Shown here one piece after another: positions 28,652-37,449 of a stretch of 64,000 bases of DNA. Source of the stretch: Wenzhouxiangella sediminis (GTDB lineage Bacteria > Pseudomonadota > Gammaproteobacteria > Xanthomonadales > Wenzhouxiangellaceae); assembly GCF_003410055.1 (NCBI RefSeq), contig NZ_QUZK01000012.1, positions 62,001-126,000 of the forward strand. Direction: 5' to 3'. Numbering within the stretch: the stretch's first letter is position 1; each line of letters starts with the position of its first letter. A program made the translations under genes and the position numbers. The notes below the pieces were generated by a model. It was not told where the DNA came from, made no database searches, and saw only the letters and a list, made by a program, of their open reading frames with translations.

Positions 28652-30580
28652 ATGCCCGAATGGCTCGAATTCGAGGAACTGGTCGGCCGCTGGTGGCACC
28701 GCTGGGCTTCCAGCGCGACCAGCTATCGGGTCCACGCCGAGGCGGCCGTCACCTTCGAATCCCTGCGTGATTCACTGGCCGTCTACTTCCGCGCCCTCGG
28801 CGGCCCGGCCGGGGTCACGCTGACCACCGCACGCGCGGCCGGGAAGACACATCGACTGAGCTGGCGCCAGCGTCTCGGAATGGACCAGGAGCACATGGAG
28901 CTGGCCCGGCTCGACGGCGAACACCTGGTACTGCCGCAGCGCAACGCCCTGTTCGCCGCGTCCGAGAACAACCGCCGCCTGTACTTCTGGCAGACCGCCT
29001 TCACGGCCTACGGCCACCTGCCGCCGGCGACGGCCGACCCCCTTCAGCGCGACCTTCTCTACCTGGCAGCATCCACCCGGGCCCTGGCAGCCCTGCAGCG
29101 TGATTTCCCCGGCTGGCGGCCGCGCTATGCCGACATGGCAGCTCAGCTGATCCACCTGCGGCCATCGCGGCGGCTTCCGCCGGCCGAGGACGCCGTCGAG
29201 CGCGTGATTCGTCACCTTCTCGGTGAGGACCTGCGGCTGGACGATCGCGCGGGCAGCATGCTTCGTGCCGTGACCGACGACCCCGGATCGATTCGCGAAT
29301 TCCGCGCCCCGGCCGGCTACCGCCCGCCGCTGCCGGTGCCGCTGTGGCCAACGCTCGATCCAGGTACTGCCCCCGACGAGGAAAGAGCCGCCGATGACGA
29401 AGAGACCGACGGCGAGGCCACAGAAATCGGCGAACAGATGTTCCGGGCGAGCCGGCGCCGCCTGGACCAGACCGAGCGCGACGACCCGCTGATGCTCAAC
29501 CCCTTCGAAAAGATCATCTCCTGGGCGGAGATGGTCAACGTCAACCGTCCGGTCGACGACGACGAAGAAGAGGATGCGCGCCAGGCTGCGGAAGGGCTCG
29601 ACGAGCTGACGATCTCCAAACACCGAAAGAAGGCGGCCACGCGCCTGAAGATGGGCCTGGAAATCGCGTCCGAGGCGATACCGGAGTCGTCATTGCGCGC
29701 AGGAGTCACCTGGCCGGAATGGCATTACGGCCGCCGGCGCTATCTGCCCGACTTCTGCGCGGTACAGGAACTCGAGCCCGCCCTGGCCGATGAAGACTGG
29801 TCGCCGGATGCCGATACCCGGGCTCGCATCCGGCACGTGCGCCGCCAGTTCCAAGCACTGAGACCGCACCGCGAGCTGCTGCGCGCCCAGCTCGACGGCG
29901 ACGAACTGGACATGGATGCCGTGGTGCGCATGGTGACCGAGCGCGCCGCCGGTCACTCCGGCTCTGACCGCATCTACGCAACCTGGCGCGACACATCACG
30001 CGACCTGGCGGTGGCCACGCTGGTGGACGTATCGCTGTCGACCGACTCCTGGCTCGACGACCGGCGCGTCATCGACATCGAAAGGGAAGCCCTGCTGGTG
30101 CTCGCCAACGGCATCGACGCCTGCGGAGACGAGCAGGCGGTCTACAGCTTCACCTCGCATCGCCGCAAGCGCGTTGAAATCACCCCGCTCAAGCGCTTCG
30201 AGGAAGCCATGGACCGCAACATCGAACGCCGAATCGCGGCACTCGAGCCCGGGCGCTATACGCGCATGGGTACGGCCATCCGCCACGTTGCCGCGGAGCT
30301 TGCCGAGCGGTCCAACCGGCACCGCTTGCTGCTGGTGCTGACCGACGGCAAACCCAACGACACCGATCACTACGAAGGGCGCTACGCCATCGAGGACACG
30401 CGCATGGCCGTGCGCGAGGCCCGACGGAAGGAGCTGGTCGTCTTCGGCGTCACCATCGACACCCACGCCCGACAGTATTTCCCCCTGATCTTCGGGCGCA
30501 GCGGCTACGCCATCGTGCCGAGGGCGTCGGCATTGAGCCGCGCCCTGCCCGCCATCTATCGCCAATTGGTGCAGCGATGA
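28652..30580 (+). CDS. norD: NorD, VWA-domain protein for NO reductase maturation
   Basis: 642 residues with a long N-terminal helical region and a C-terminal von Willebrand A domain (about 445-640). The MIDAS motif is visible as VDVSLSTDSW and the later Asp as VLTDGKPND. It partners NorQ as a chaperone pair. It lies 36 bp after norQ, ends the operon, and its stop is 4 bp from the stop of the convergent MoxR gene. Confidence 0.95.
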   Translation: MPEWLEFEELVGRWWHRWASSATSYRVHAEAAVTFESLRDSLAVYFRALGGPAGVTLTTARAAGKTHRLSWRQRLGMDQEHMELARLDGEHLVLPQRNALFAASENNRRLYFWQTAFTAYGHLPPATADPLQRDLLYLAASTRALAALQRDFPGWRPRYADMAAQLIHLRPSRRLPPAEDAVERVIRHLLGEDLRLDDRAGSMLRAVTDDPGSIREFRAPAGYRPPLPVPLWPTLDPGTAPDEERAADDEETDGEATEIGEQMFRASRRRLDQTERDDPLMLNPFEKIISWAEMVNVNRPVDDDEEEDARQAAEGLDELTISKHRKKAATRLKMGLEIASEAIPESSLRAGVTWPEWHYGRRRYLPDFCAVQELEPALADEDWSPDADTRARIRHVRRQFQALRPHRELLRAQLDGDELDMDAVVRMVTERAAGHSGSDRIYATWRDTSRDLAVATLVDVSLSTDSWLDDRRVIDIEREALLVLANGIDACGDEQAVYSFTSHRRKRVEITPLKRFEEAMDRNIERRIAALEPGRYTRMGTAIRHVAAELAERSNRHRLLLVLTDGKPNDTDHYEGRYAIEDTRMAVREARRKELVVFGVTIDTHARQYFPLIFGRSGYAIVPRASALSRALPAIYRQLVQR

Positions 30581-30584
30581 ACGC

Positions 30585-31673
30585 TCAGATCAGTTCGCGC
30601 TGGGCGTAGACGGCCTTCCAGATTTCACCGCGCTTGTGGGCTATTTCCGTCTCGAAGTAGTGACGCAATCGTCGGCGATCGTCCGGCTGGTCCTTGAGCG
30701 CCGAACCGACGATGAAATGCACCAGGCTGTCGATGCCCACCTCGCCGTCGGTGTAATAGCGGGCATGGATGCACATGGCATGCCCGACGCTGACTGCCTC
30801 GGCCGTCGACATCGTGGCGCCGGCCAGGCGGTCGGTGGAGCGACCGCTGAGCGACTGGCCGTTGCGCAGCTCGTGGAAGATGGTCACCAACGCCATGATC
30901 ACCGAGGCGTCGATGCGCACCTCGATGCCGGCGTATTCATTGAGACGCCCGACTTCGCGCGTGACCACGGCGATCTCGTCCTCGACATCGCGAATCGGCC
31001 GAATGGTTTCGAAGTTCATCCGCCGCTTCAGGGCCGCGCTCATTCGATTGACGCCCTCATCGATGCTGTTGGACGTGGCGATGACATTGAACCCGGCACG
31101 GGAATACAGCACGCCGGCCTGGCCGCTGAGCTCGGGGACGGTGATCAGCCGGTCGGAGAGGATGGACAACAGCGCGTCCTGCAGCGGCTGGGGACAGCGC
31201 GCCACTTCCTCGAAGCGAACGATCTTGCCGTCGCGCATGCCCCGGTAGATCGGGCTGGGCACCAGGGCCTCGGGCCGGGGACCGCCCTGGGCCAGCAGCG
31301 CATCGTTCCAGCTGTAGAGCAGCTGCTCGACATCGCCGACCGCCCCGCCCTGCAGGGTCAGCGAGGAGTCGCCGGAAATGGCCGCGGCCAGCAGCTCCGA
31401 CAGCCAGGACTTGGCCGTGCCGGGCTCGCCGACCAGCAGGCAGCCGCGATCGGTGCACAAGCCGATCACCACGCGGGTGATCACACCGGGATCGACCACC
31501 ATCTTGGACGTTATGCCGAGTTCGGAGTCACCGAGTACGAACTTCTCGACGGCCAGCGGGGACAGTTTCCAACCGGGCGGAACGGGATGGTCGTCCCATT
31601 GCTTGAGCAACTTGAGTTCGTCCGCGAAGGCCTTTTCGGCCGGCGGTCTCTGTAGCCGTGGTTTGCGACTCAT
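30585..31673 (-). CDS. MoxR-family AAA+ ATPase (YehL-like)
   Basis: 362 residues. Walker A is GEPGTAKS, and the Walker B position reads IVRFEEVAR (Glu where Asp is usual before the catalytic Glu). The sensor-1 region is ATSNSIDEG and the Arg-finger region is AALKRRMNF. Length and sequence resemble E. coli YehL. MoxR ATPases normally work with a VWA protein encoded beside them; the only VWA protein nearby is NorD, on the opposite strand with its own NorQ. The start overlaps the stop of the GspE-like fusion gene by 4 bp, so the two are translationally coupled. Confidence 0.85.
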   Translation of the reverse strand: MSRKPRLQRPPAEKAFADELKLLKQWDDHPVPPGWKLSPLAVEKFVLGDSELGITSKMVVDPGVITRVVIGLCTDRGCLLVGEPGTAKSWLSELLAAAISGDSSLTLQGGAVGDVEQLLYSWNDALLAQGGPRPEALVPSPIYRGMRDGKIVRFEEVARCPQPLQDALLSILSDRLITVPELSGQAGVLYSRAGFNVIATSNSIDEGVNRMSAALKRRMNFETIRPIRDVEDEIAVVTREVGRLNEYAGIEVRIDASVIMALVTIFHELRNGQSLSGRSTDRLAGATMSTAEAVSVGHAMCIHARYYTDGEVGIDSLVHFIVGSALKDQPDDRRRLRHYFETEIAHKRGEIWKAVYAQRELI

Positions 31674-33934
31674 CGCTGCTCCCTCCGGCCGCCGCGCTGC
31701 TCGGGCGCCATGCGGTCCTGCGGCAGGATGCGTGGCAGTTCCTCGAGCGGAATCGTGCCGTTGATGACGTGATCGAGCGCGCTGTCGCGCATCGTGATCA
31801 GGCCGGCGTCGAGCGCCTGCCAGCGCAGCTCGCCGGCCGGCGGCTGCAGCGAGATCACCCGCCGGACATCGTCGTTGGCCTGGAGGTACTCGACGACCGC
31901 GATCCGCCCGCGCGTGCCCATGCCGTTACAGCGTTTGCAACCAGCGCCGCGGAAGCAGCGGAAGTTCACCGGCACACGATCCGGGAAGAGTTCTGCGAGG
32001 ATCCCGGGATCGGGTTCGGACGGTTCCCGGCAGTGTTCACAGATCCGCTTGGCCAGGCGCTGGGCGATCACGGCAAGGAGCTCGCCGGCGATCGAATTGG
32101 GGAGAACGTCGAGGTCGTAGAGCCGCTGCAGCGCGTCCACCGAGTCGTTGGCATGCAGGGTCGACAGCACCAGATGGCCCGTCTGGGAGGCGCGCATGGC
32201 TTCCAGCGCCGTTTCGGCATCGCGGATTTCACCCACCAGGATCACGTCCGGGTCCTGACGGACGAAGCTGCGCATGGCGTCGGCAAAGCTGAAGCCGATC
32301 TCCGGCCGTGAACGCGTCTGCTGGATGTTGTCGATGGAGTATTCGATGGGATCCTCGACCGTGATCACCTTGCGGCGGCCGTCGTCCGCCAGCTCCTGCA
32401 GCGCGGCGTAGAGCGTGGTCGACTTGCCCGATCCCGTTGGGCCGACGACCAGCACCAGGCCGGCCGGGTTATCGAGCAGGCGCTGGTAGAAACCGGCCAC
32501 CCGCTCGGACATGCCCAGTTCCTTCAGGCCCAGCACGCGTCCGGTCTGCGAGAGCAGGCGAATGACGGCGTGCTCACCATGAAGCGAAGGCTGGATCTGT
32601 ACCCGCAGATCGTAGTTGGTCGCGCCCACGCGCATGTGCGAGCGCCCGCCCTGCGGCAGGCGACGCTCGGCGATGTTGATCTCGGCGCGCACCTTGATCA
32701 CGTTGATCAGGCCGGCGTGGTCGCGCGGGCTCAGCTGATAGTGGGTCAGGTCGTGCAGCTCCCCGTCCACGCGGATGCGGATGCGGATCCGATCGCCGTA
32801 GCGTTCGACGTGCACATCGGAGGCCTTGGCGCTGACGGCGTCCAGCAGGACCGATTCGTAAAGCGAGACCAGGTAGTGGCTGAGTTCCCGTTCGGACGTC
32901 TCGAGCAGATCTTCCGATCGCGTCGGCTCCGGATGCTGTTCGGTCCACTTCAGCATCTCGTTGCCGCGGGCGGACAGGTCGATGACCTGCCAGAGCCGCC
33001 GGAAATCGGTAGGCGTGACCAGCAATCTGACCACGGACCTGAAGTCCTGAACCCGCGCAACGTCCTCTGTGGCGACATCCGGGTTGTCGGTCGCGACGTA
33101 CAAGGTCCCGTCACTTGAACGAATCGGCACCAGCCGCTGATTGTCCAGGAAAGTTTTGGAGAAGCGCTTGAACAAGGCCAGGTCCAGGCGCTTGAGCAGT
33201 TCATCGGCGCTCGTCAGCTGGAGCCCGTAGCGTTCGGCGAGTCGACGGTAAAGCTCAACGTCCGTTGCATCGCTATGGCGCTGGAGCGTGGTGATTACCG
33301 GCTCGCGCCGGCGGCGGGCCTCTGCCCGGGCTTCCCGAAGCTGATCTTCGTCCACGTAGCCCAGGTCGATCATGATCTCCCCGGCGTCGTGGGCCAGATT
33401 GACGGGGCCGAGTTCCTGCCGCTCGAGGGATTCGTTCCTGCGTGTGCGTGCCACCAGCACTGGAACCAGCGGGTCGTCGCCCTCCAGGGTCACCAGATGA
33501 CCGCCGTCGGCGAGTTGGTCGACGAGCCGTTCCGAATCGTCCATGCGTGCATTGCAGAACACCAGGTCGAAGGGCGCCAGGTCGGGCGCACCCTGCTCGC
33601 CTTCACCCAGGATCAGGTGCAGGTTGCCGATCCCCGCCCGTTCGAGATTCCGCCGTGCGATGTCGGCCACATCGGAGTTTCGCTCGACCACCACCAGGTC
33701 GTCAGTGAGCCGAGCCAGTGCAGCGGCCAGGTAACCGGCCCCGCTGCCGACGACCATCACGTGCCGGCCCAGAAGCTCGAAAGTCTCGAGCCGGCCGAGG
33801 ATACGCTCGACGGCATCGCGCGTCGGGATGCTCCGCCCCGAAATGACCCCCTCCAGGTCGCCCGACGCCAGAAACAGCGACCGGGGGAGCGAGTCGAGCA
33901 GACGTCGGATTCGTTCCGATGGCGTTGGATTCAT
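31670..33934 (-). CDS. PCMT-like methyltransferase domain fused to GspE/PilB-type secretion ATPase
   Basis: 754 residues. Residues about 1-185 resemble protein-L-isoaspartate methyltransferase: a SAM-binding glycine loop VVGSGAGYLAAALA, an acidic VVERN after the next strand, and the NLHLILGEG..PDLAPFDLVFCNA pattern. A GspE/MshE N-terminal domain follows (about 190-335). The secretion ATPase (about 370-740) has Walker A GPTGSGKST, Asp box TVEDPIEY, Walker B DPDVILVGEIRD, His box STLHAND and a zinc motif CEHC...CKRC. All ATPase motifs are intact. No pilus or type II secretion genes are nearby. The start at 33934 was chosen as the first ATG giving the family-like N-terminus. It is coupled to the MoxR ATPase gene. 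The role is unknown. Confidence 0.88.
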   Translation of the reverse strand: MNPTPSERIRRLLDSLPRSLFLASGDLEGVISGRSIPTRDAVERILGRLETFELLGRHVMVVGSGAGYLAAALARLTDDLVVVERNSDVADIARRNLERAGIGNLHLILGEGEQGAPDLAPFDLVFCNARMDDSERLVDQLADGGHLVTLEGDDPLVPVLVARTRRNESLERQELGPVNLAHDAGEIMIDLGYVDEDQLREARAEARRRREPVITTLQRHSDATDVELYRRLAERYGLQLTSADELLKRLDLALFKRFSKTFLDNQRLVPIRSSDGTLYVATDNPDVATEDVARVQDFRSVVRLLVTPTDFRRLWQVIDLSARGNEMLKWTEQHPEPTRSEDLLETSERELSHYLVSLYESVLLDAVSAKASDVHVERYGDRIRIRIRVDGELHDLTHYQLSPRDHAGLINVIKVRAEINIAERRLPQGGRSHMRVGATNYDLRVQIQPSLHGEHAVIRLLSQTGRVLGLKELGMSERVAGFYQRLLDNPAGLVLVVGPTGSGKSTTLYAALQELADDGRRKVITVEDPIEYSIDNIQQTRSRPEIGFSFADAMRSFVRQDPDVILVGEIRDAETALEAMRASQTGHLVLSTLHANDSVDALQRLYDLDVLPNSIAGELLAVIAQRLAKRICEHCREPSEPDPGILAELFPDRVPVNFRCFRGAGCKRCNGMGTRGRIAVVEYLQANDDVRRVISLQPPAGELRWQALDAGLITMRDSALDHVINGTIPLEELPRILPQDRMAPEQRGGRREQR

Positions 33935-34156
33935 GCGGCCCGTTCCCGAACGGCCGCCGGGAACCCACCGTCGAGCCGCCGTGCGGCTAGCGAAGGCTTC
34001 ATGGCTTGACCCCCTTTCGTCAGTGCTGTGCAAAAGATAGCAGAATCGCCGGCACCGGCGGAACCAACCGCGATTCCAGCCCTCCTAGAAGATGCTACGA
34101 GTCACACTGGGACGCCCGTGTTCTTGCTCCACTCATATGGCTACTGCTAAGCTTTA
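33935..34156. other. Divergent intergenic region before the metal-resistance island
   Basis: 222 bp between the secretion-ATPase fusion (minus) and the CopL-like gene (plus). I see no clear CueR, CopR or CusR operator. A weak sigma-70-like pair (TTGCTC near 34122, TAAGCT-like -10 near 34148) precedes the plus-strand gene. Confidence 0.35.
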
Positions 34157-34552
34157 ATGATGAAGCCCGTGCTTTCCCTGACATTGCACTGCATCCTCGC
34201 CGTTGCCCTCCTGACGGGCAGCGTTTCGGCATGGGCGACCGGAGCCGCTCATGGCGGCGAATCCGAAATCGCTTCCTCCGGACAGGTCGAAGCGGATTCG
34301 GGCCATTGCCATGTCCCTCGGAAGACGGCCGAACGCGCCCCGGATTGCGGCGACGATGACCAGGGCTGCTGCGCCGACCAGGCGGACTGCCCGTACGAAA
34401 GCTGCGATTGCTCCTGCTCGGCATTGACCCTGGTGGTGCCGACCCGCATTTCGACTTCCCAATACCTGCCGACGCGCATCGCGTCGTCCAACCTGCCTCC
34501 CGGATCGCTCCGCAACGCCATCGACACGCCTCTCCGCCCTCCCCAGGCGTAG
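34157..34552 (+). CDS. Small secreted Cys-rich CopL-like protein
   Basis: 131 residues with a signal peptide (about 1-27) and a mature part with a metal-ligand cluster: GHCH at about residue 50, then Cys residues in DCGDD, GCCAD, DCPYESCDCSC. This fits the CopL-type small periplasmic proteins that precede copper-resistance operons in Xanthomonas and relatives and are needed for copper-dependent expression. First gene of the plus-strand metal island; the efflux genes follow after about 110 bp. The family call rests on composition and context, not on close sequence identity. Confidence 0.7.
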   Translation: MMKPVLSLTLHCILAVALLTGSVSAWATGAAHGGESEIASSGQVEADSGHCHVPRKTAERAPDCGDDDQGCCADQADCPYESCDCSCSALTLVVPTRISTSQYLPTRIASSNLPPGSLRNAIDTPLRPPQA

Positions 34553-34660
34553 TCACAACCACCTGATGTGACGACCCGGGCCCGTCGGCATCGCCGAAAC
34601 GGCCCACCAACAACGCCAGGAAACCGTTGGGTTTCCGAAAAATCCGAGGAGAGGTTCGCC

Positions 34661-35992
34661 ATGGATCATGGAACCTTTTTCAAGTCGAAGGCCCTCGCCG
34701 GTCGGCACCTTGCATGGTGCTGTACCTTGCTGCTGGCTTTCTCAAGCGCTGCGCTTGCCGGCGACGCGAGCAGTCGCCAATCGACCGACGAAGAGAGTGC
34801 ACCAGCCGCAACGACGACCAGCCTGACGCTCGCCGAGGCCGTCTCGCTGGCGACCACGGCGGCCGACCCGACCGTGGAACGATTCAGCGCCCGCGCCGAG
34901 GCACTGGCCAGCGAAGCGGTGGCCGAAGCCCAGCTCCCCGACCCCATGGTTTCCGCCCAGGTCGTCAACGTCCCGACCGACTCGTTCGATCTGGACCAGG
35001 AACCCATGACCCAGGCCGTAAGGGTCGGCGTGCGGCAGGAGTTCCCGGCGGGCCGGACGCGATCGCTCCGCGCCGACCAGCGCAACGCCGAGGCCGAGGC
35101 CGAAAGAGCGCGGACCGAAGAGGCCCGGCGCCGCATCGCGCTGGCAACCCGGCAAGCCTGGCTGGAACTGGCCTGGCAGCAACGGGCTGTCGAAATCCTC
35201 GAGCAGAGTCGCGACCGCATCGAACAGCACATCGAATCGCTGCAGTCACGCTTCGCGACCGGTGGACTGAATGCCCAGAGCCTGCTGCGCTCGGAACTCG
35301 AACTCTCGTTGCTCGACGACCGCATCACCGAGCACGGCCGAATGACCGAACAGGCCCGCGCCGCCCTGGCGCGCTATATCGGGAGCGAGGCTTTCCGCCC
35401 CGTTCCAGACACCCTTCCCGAATTCGAGCTTCGCTCCACGAATCTCGAACAGCTCGAACAACGCCTGGTCGATCATCCGGAAGTCATGGCCCGGCAATCC
35501 CTGGTCGAAGCCGCCGACGAAAGCATTGCGCTGGCCCGACAGGCTTACAAGCCCAGTTTCGCGCTCGAAGCGGGCTACGGCTTCAGATCCGAACGGCCTG
35601 ACCTGGCCAGCATCGGGGTGAGCCTGTCGGTGCCGCTGTTCACCGGCCAGCGGCAGGACAAGCGGCACGAAGCGGCCGTGCAGCGCAGCCGGGCCGCTCA
35701 GTTCGAGCGCGACAGCCGCCTGCGCGATCTCCGCAGGCAGCTCGACGAGGCCCTGAGCGATTGGCGGCGCTACCAGGAGCGCCTGGCGCTGTACCAAGAG
35801 GTGGTCAGACAGCGCGCGGAGGAGACCGTGGAGGCCTCGATCACGACCTACGCCAACGGCCAGACCGACTTCGCCGAACTGATCCGCAGCCAGCTGGCCG
35901 CCCTCGACGTGCAGATCAAACAGGCCGAACTGGCCGCCCGGGCCGGCCAGGCCTGGGCCCGCATCACCTACCTGGTGGGAGATCAACCGTGA
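34661..35992 (+). CDS. cusC: Outer membrane efflux protein of a CusCBA/CzcCBA system
   Basis: 443 residues of the TolC/OMF family. It has a signal peptide after MDHGTFFK (about 1-35), two internally similar helical halves (about 60-240 and 265-440) with long coiled coils, and the hairpin motif RQEFPAGR repeated as VPLFTGQRQD. It forms the outer-membrane exit duct for the RND pump. The start at 34661 has GAGGAGAGG at good spacing. A perfect small dyad (GGAAACC-GTTG-GGTTTCC) lies just upstream at about 34619-34636. The gene overlaps the next gene by 4 bp. Confidence 0.9.
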   Translation: MDHGTFFKSKALAGRHLAWCCTLLLAFSSAALAGDASSRQSTDEESAPAATTTSLTLAEAVSLATTAADPTVERFSARAEALASEAVAEAQLPDPMVSAQVVNVPTDSFDLDQEPMTQAVRVGVRQEFPAGRTRSLRADQRNAEAEAERARTEEARRRIALATRQAWLELAWQQRAVEILEQSRDRIEQHIESLQSRFATGGLNAQSLLRSELELSLLDDRITEHGRMTEQARAALARYIGSEAFRPVPDTLPEFELRSTNLEQLEQRLVDHPEVMARQSLVEAADESIALARQAYKPSFALEAGYGFRSERPDLASIGVSLSVPLFTGQRQDKRHEAAVQRSRAAQFERDSRLRDLRRQLDEALSDWRRYQERLALYQEVVRQRAEETVEASITTYANGQTDFAELIRSQLAALDVQIKQAELAARAGQAWARITYLVGDQP

Positions 35993-37449
35993 ACAGGATA
36001 CAAATCGTCATCATCGCCCTGCTGGCCGCCGCGGCCGGCTTCGGCGCCGCCTGGTTCCTTGCCGGTTCGAAGGGTGGCGATTCCGGGCAAGCGGGCCAAA
36101 CCGAGCGTGAAATCCTCTACTGGGTTGCCCCCATGGATCCCAACTACCGGCGCGACGAGCCCGGCAAATCGCCCATGGGCATGGACCTGGTGCCCGTCTA
36201 CGCCGACGAAGCGGATCAGGGCGGCGGACAGGAGCCGTCGATCCGCATCAACCCGGCGGTCGTCAACAACATCGGCGTCAAGCTGGCCCCGGTCGAACGC
36301 CGCGACATGTCCCGCGACATCGAGGCCGTGGGCCTGGTCACACCCGACGATGGGCGCATCTCGCACGTCCATGTACGCACTGAGGGCTGGATCGAGAATC
36401 TGCACGTCGAAACGCAGGGCGATCGGGTCACGGCGGGTGAATCGCTTTTCGAGATCTACTCGCCGGCGCTGGTCAGTGCGCAGGAGGAGTACCTGCAGGC
36501 CGTCCGGACCGGCAACCAATCGCTCCTGCGGGCGGCACGAATCCGGCTGCATGCGCTGGGCATGTCGGACGGGCAAGTTGACGCACTCAGGCAGCGCGGC
36601 AGCTCGACGCGGCTATTCACGGTGCAAGCGCCCAGGGACGGTTACGTCATGGAACTCAACGTCCGTCAGGGCATGTACGTACAGCCGGGAGACACGATCA
36701 TCAGCATCGTCGACCTGTCCCGCGTCTGGGTCGAAGTCGACCTCTTCGAAGGCCAGATCGCCTGGGTCGAGACCGGCCAGGCAGCCTCGATGACCCTGCC
36801 CTTTTCGGCGACCGACCGCGAATGGACCGGCGAAGTCGACTACGTGTATCCAACCATGCGCGCCGAGACGCGAACAGGGCGCGTGCGACTGGCCTTCGAC
36901 AATCCCGACCTGGCGCTCAAGCCCAACATGTACGCCAGCGTGGCGATTGCAGCCGACCCCCACCGCGATGCGCTGGCCGTACCCACCCAGTCCATCATCC
37001 GAACCGGCAACGGAAAGCGCGTGATCCTGGCACTTCCCGAAGGCCGCTTCCGTCCCGCGCAGGTCGTTACCGGCCTTGAGGTCGACGGCATGACCGAGAT
37101 CATCGACGGCCTGAACGAAGGCGAGCGCATCGTCGTCTCCGGCCAGTTCCTGATCGACTCCGAAGCGAGCGTGGACGCCAGCCTGCTGCGCATGGCCGAT
37201 GAAGCCGACGGCGTCGAAGCGGTGGATCACGGGGCCATGGAGCATGACGCGATGGATCATGGCGAGATGAATCATGGCGACATGGATCATGCCGAGATGA
37301 ATCATGGCGAGATGAATCATGGCGAGATGGACCATGGCCAGATGGACCATACAGAAATGGACCACAGCCCCATGGATCAAGAGGCCATGGATCAGGGTGG
37401 CAACGTTGATCCGCAGTCGGACGATGACGGCTCTGGAGGCCGCCCATGA
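35989..37449 (+). CDS. cusB: CusB-type periplasmic adaptor with Met/His repeat tail
   Basis: Membrane fusion protein of the RND pump, 486 residues from a GTG that overlaps the cusC stop (GTGA). An N-terminal anchor (about 5-24) is followed by the heavy-metal-binding segment with YWVAPMDPNYRRDEPGKSPM (about 42-61) and GMDLVPVY. This is the CusB version of the HMBD module, which ferries Cu(I)/Ag(I). Barrel-sandwich, beta-barrel and membrane-proximal domains follow (about 85-405). The last 60 or so residues are a pentapeptide tandem repeat of the form M-D/N-H-x-x, about 11 copies, an obvious extra metal-binding tail. It overlaps cusA by 4 bp. Confidence 0.92.
   Translation: MNRIQIVIIALLAAAAGFGAAWFLAGSKGGDSGQAGQTEREILYWVAPMDPNYRRDEPGKSPMGMDLVPVYADEADQGGGQEPSIRINPAVVNNIGVKLAPVERRDMSRDIEAVGLVTPDDGRISHVHVRTEGWIENLHVETQGDRVTAGESLFEIYSPALVSAQEEYLQAVRTGNQSLLRAARIRLHALGMSDGQVDALRQRGSSTRLFTVQAPRDGYVMELNVRQGMYVQPGDTIISIVDLSRVWVEVDLFEGQIAWVETGQAASMTLPFSATDREWTGEVDYVYPTMRAETRTGRVRLAFDNPDLALKPNMYASVAIAADPHRDALAVPTQSIIRTGNGKRVILALPEGRFRPAQVVTGLEVDGMTEIIDGLNEGERIVVSGQFLIDSEASVDASLLRMADEADGVEAVDHGAMEHDAMDHGEMNHGDMDHAEMNHGEMNHGEMDHGQMDHTEMDHSPMDQEAMDQGGNVDPQSDDDGSGGRP
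37237..37395 (+). repeat. 15 bp tandem repeat encoding a Met/His pentapeptide array
   Basis: About 10.6 units of 15 bp, each of the form ATGGATCATGGCGAG with a few changes, inside the 3' end of the adaptor gene. It encodes repeats of Met-Asp/Asn-His-Gly/x-Glu/x. Perfect in-frame units suggest growth by slippage or unequal recombination, so copy number may vary between strains. Confidence 0.92.
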
